NCBI GenBank assembly: GCA_002422265.1
Contig: DIUB01000168.1
Coordinates: 37,517-43,771, forward strand
Reading direction: 5' to 3'
Length of the DNA stretch: 6,255 nucleotides
Source: Geobacter sp. UBA6169
GTDB taxonomy: Bacteria; Desulfobacterota; Desulfuromonadia; Geobacterales; Pseudopelobacteraceae
How positions within the stretch are numbered: position 1 is the first letter of the stretch; the number at the start of each line of letters is the position of its first letter. Under the pieces are notes generated by a model. That model had not been told where the DNA came from. It did no database searches and saw only the letters and a program-made list of their open reading frames with translations. The position numbers and the translations under genes were made by a program. Shown piece by piece: positions 5,943 through 6,255 of the stretch.

Positions 5943-6255
5943 ATGCACTGGATCGCCCCAACTGAGAAAGACACTGCCACCGCCACCCTTGAAAAAAACC
6001 TCTGGGATGCCGCCGACCAGTTCCGCGCCAACTCAGGCCTCAAGGCCCAGGAATACTCCGGCCCGATCCTCGGCCTGATCTTCCTGCGTTTTGCCGAGGT
6101 ACGCTTTACCGCCCAGCACCAGAAGCTCGAAGCGGCCGGGGCCTCGTCCAGGCGCGGCAGCCGGGTGGACGAACCGGCCGCCTACCACGCTGACGGCATC
6201 CTCTACCTTGCCCCTGAGGCACGCTTTGACTACCTGCTTACCCTCCCCGAGGCGG
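5943..6255 (+). CDS. hsdM: HsdM, type I restriction-modification DNA methylase subunit (N-terminal part only)
   Basis: ATG at 5943 opens 104 codons that run off the right edge. Residues 20-55 (LWDAADQFRANSGLK, then EYSGPILGLIFLRFAEVRF) are the typical HsdM N-terminal helical domain, followed by the RRGSRVDEPAAYHADGILYL stretch common in one HsdM branch. HsdM transfers a methyl group from S-adenosylmethionine to adenine and forms the M2S core with HsdS; the SAM-binding and NPPY motifs would lie beyond this window. An in-frame stop at 5904-5906 with no ATG, GTG or TTG between it and 5943 fixes the start. Only a poor ribosome-binding site is visible (AAGAGA, about 12 nt upstream), so initiation may be weak. 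It lies 86 bp after higA in the same direction, and HsdS and HsdR genes are expected downstream. Confidence 0.9.
   Translation, partial: MHWIAPTEKDTATATLEKNLWDAADQFRANSGLKAQEYSGPILGLIFLRFAEVRFTAQHQKLEAAGASSRRGSRVDEPAAYHADGILYLAPEARFDYLLTLPEA

Overview
The window reads as chromosomal DNA of a Geobacter-type delta-proteobacterium (Geobacterales; Geobacter/Trichlorobacter/Pelobacter group). The main reason is a two-gene cluster, on the minus strand, whose domain make-up and gene order match SfrB-SfrA, the soluble NADPH-dependent Fe(III) reductase described in Geobacter sulfurreducens. The coding DNA is moderately GC-rich with good Shine-Dalgarno sites. The species cannot be fixed from the sequence alone.

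Layout. (1) Positions 1-2060, minus: sfrA, an iron-sulfur subunit of NuoG/formate-dehydrogenase type, cut by the left edge of the window. (2) Positions 2117-4135, minus: sfrB, a fusion of a NuoF-like iron-sulfur domain to a GltD-type FAD/NADPH oxidoreductase. It is transcribed first and lies 56 bp upstream of sfrA. (3) Positions 4136-4357: an AT-rich divergent control region with several inverted repeats. A 24-bp near-perfect palindrome sits just inside the start of sfrB. (4) Positions 4358-5488, plus: an M29-type metallo-aminopeptidase. (5) Positions 5489-5550: a short gap with two tandem dyad repeats that look like an operator. (6) Positions 5551-5856, plus: a HigA-family antitoxin with no HigB toxin next to it. 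(7) Positions 5943-6255, plus: the N-terminus of HsdM, the methylase subunit of a type I restriction-modification system, cut by the right edge.

How the parts work together. SfrB should take electrons from NADPH onto FAD and pass them through its iron-sulfur clusters to SfrA, which carries ligands for one [2Fe-2S] and four [4Fe-4S] clusters. Neither protein shows a signal peptide or membrane segment, so the complex should be cytoplasmic. The aminopeptidase is divergent and has no obvious metabolic link to SfrAB. The right end (HigA, HsdM) looks like the start of a defence or accessory segment placed next to core metabolism.

I did not find a clearly new system. The points most worth a second look are the rearranged cysteines of the NuoF-like cluster in SfrB, the palindrome inside the sfrB start region, the lone HigA with its tandem operator-like repeat beside hsdM, and apparent active-site substitutions in SfrA and the aminopeptidase. 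No tRNA, rRNA, CRISPR array, insertion sequence or convincing intrinsic terminator was seen.
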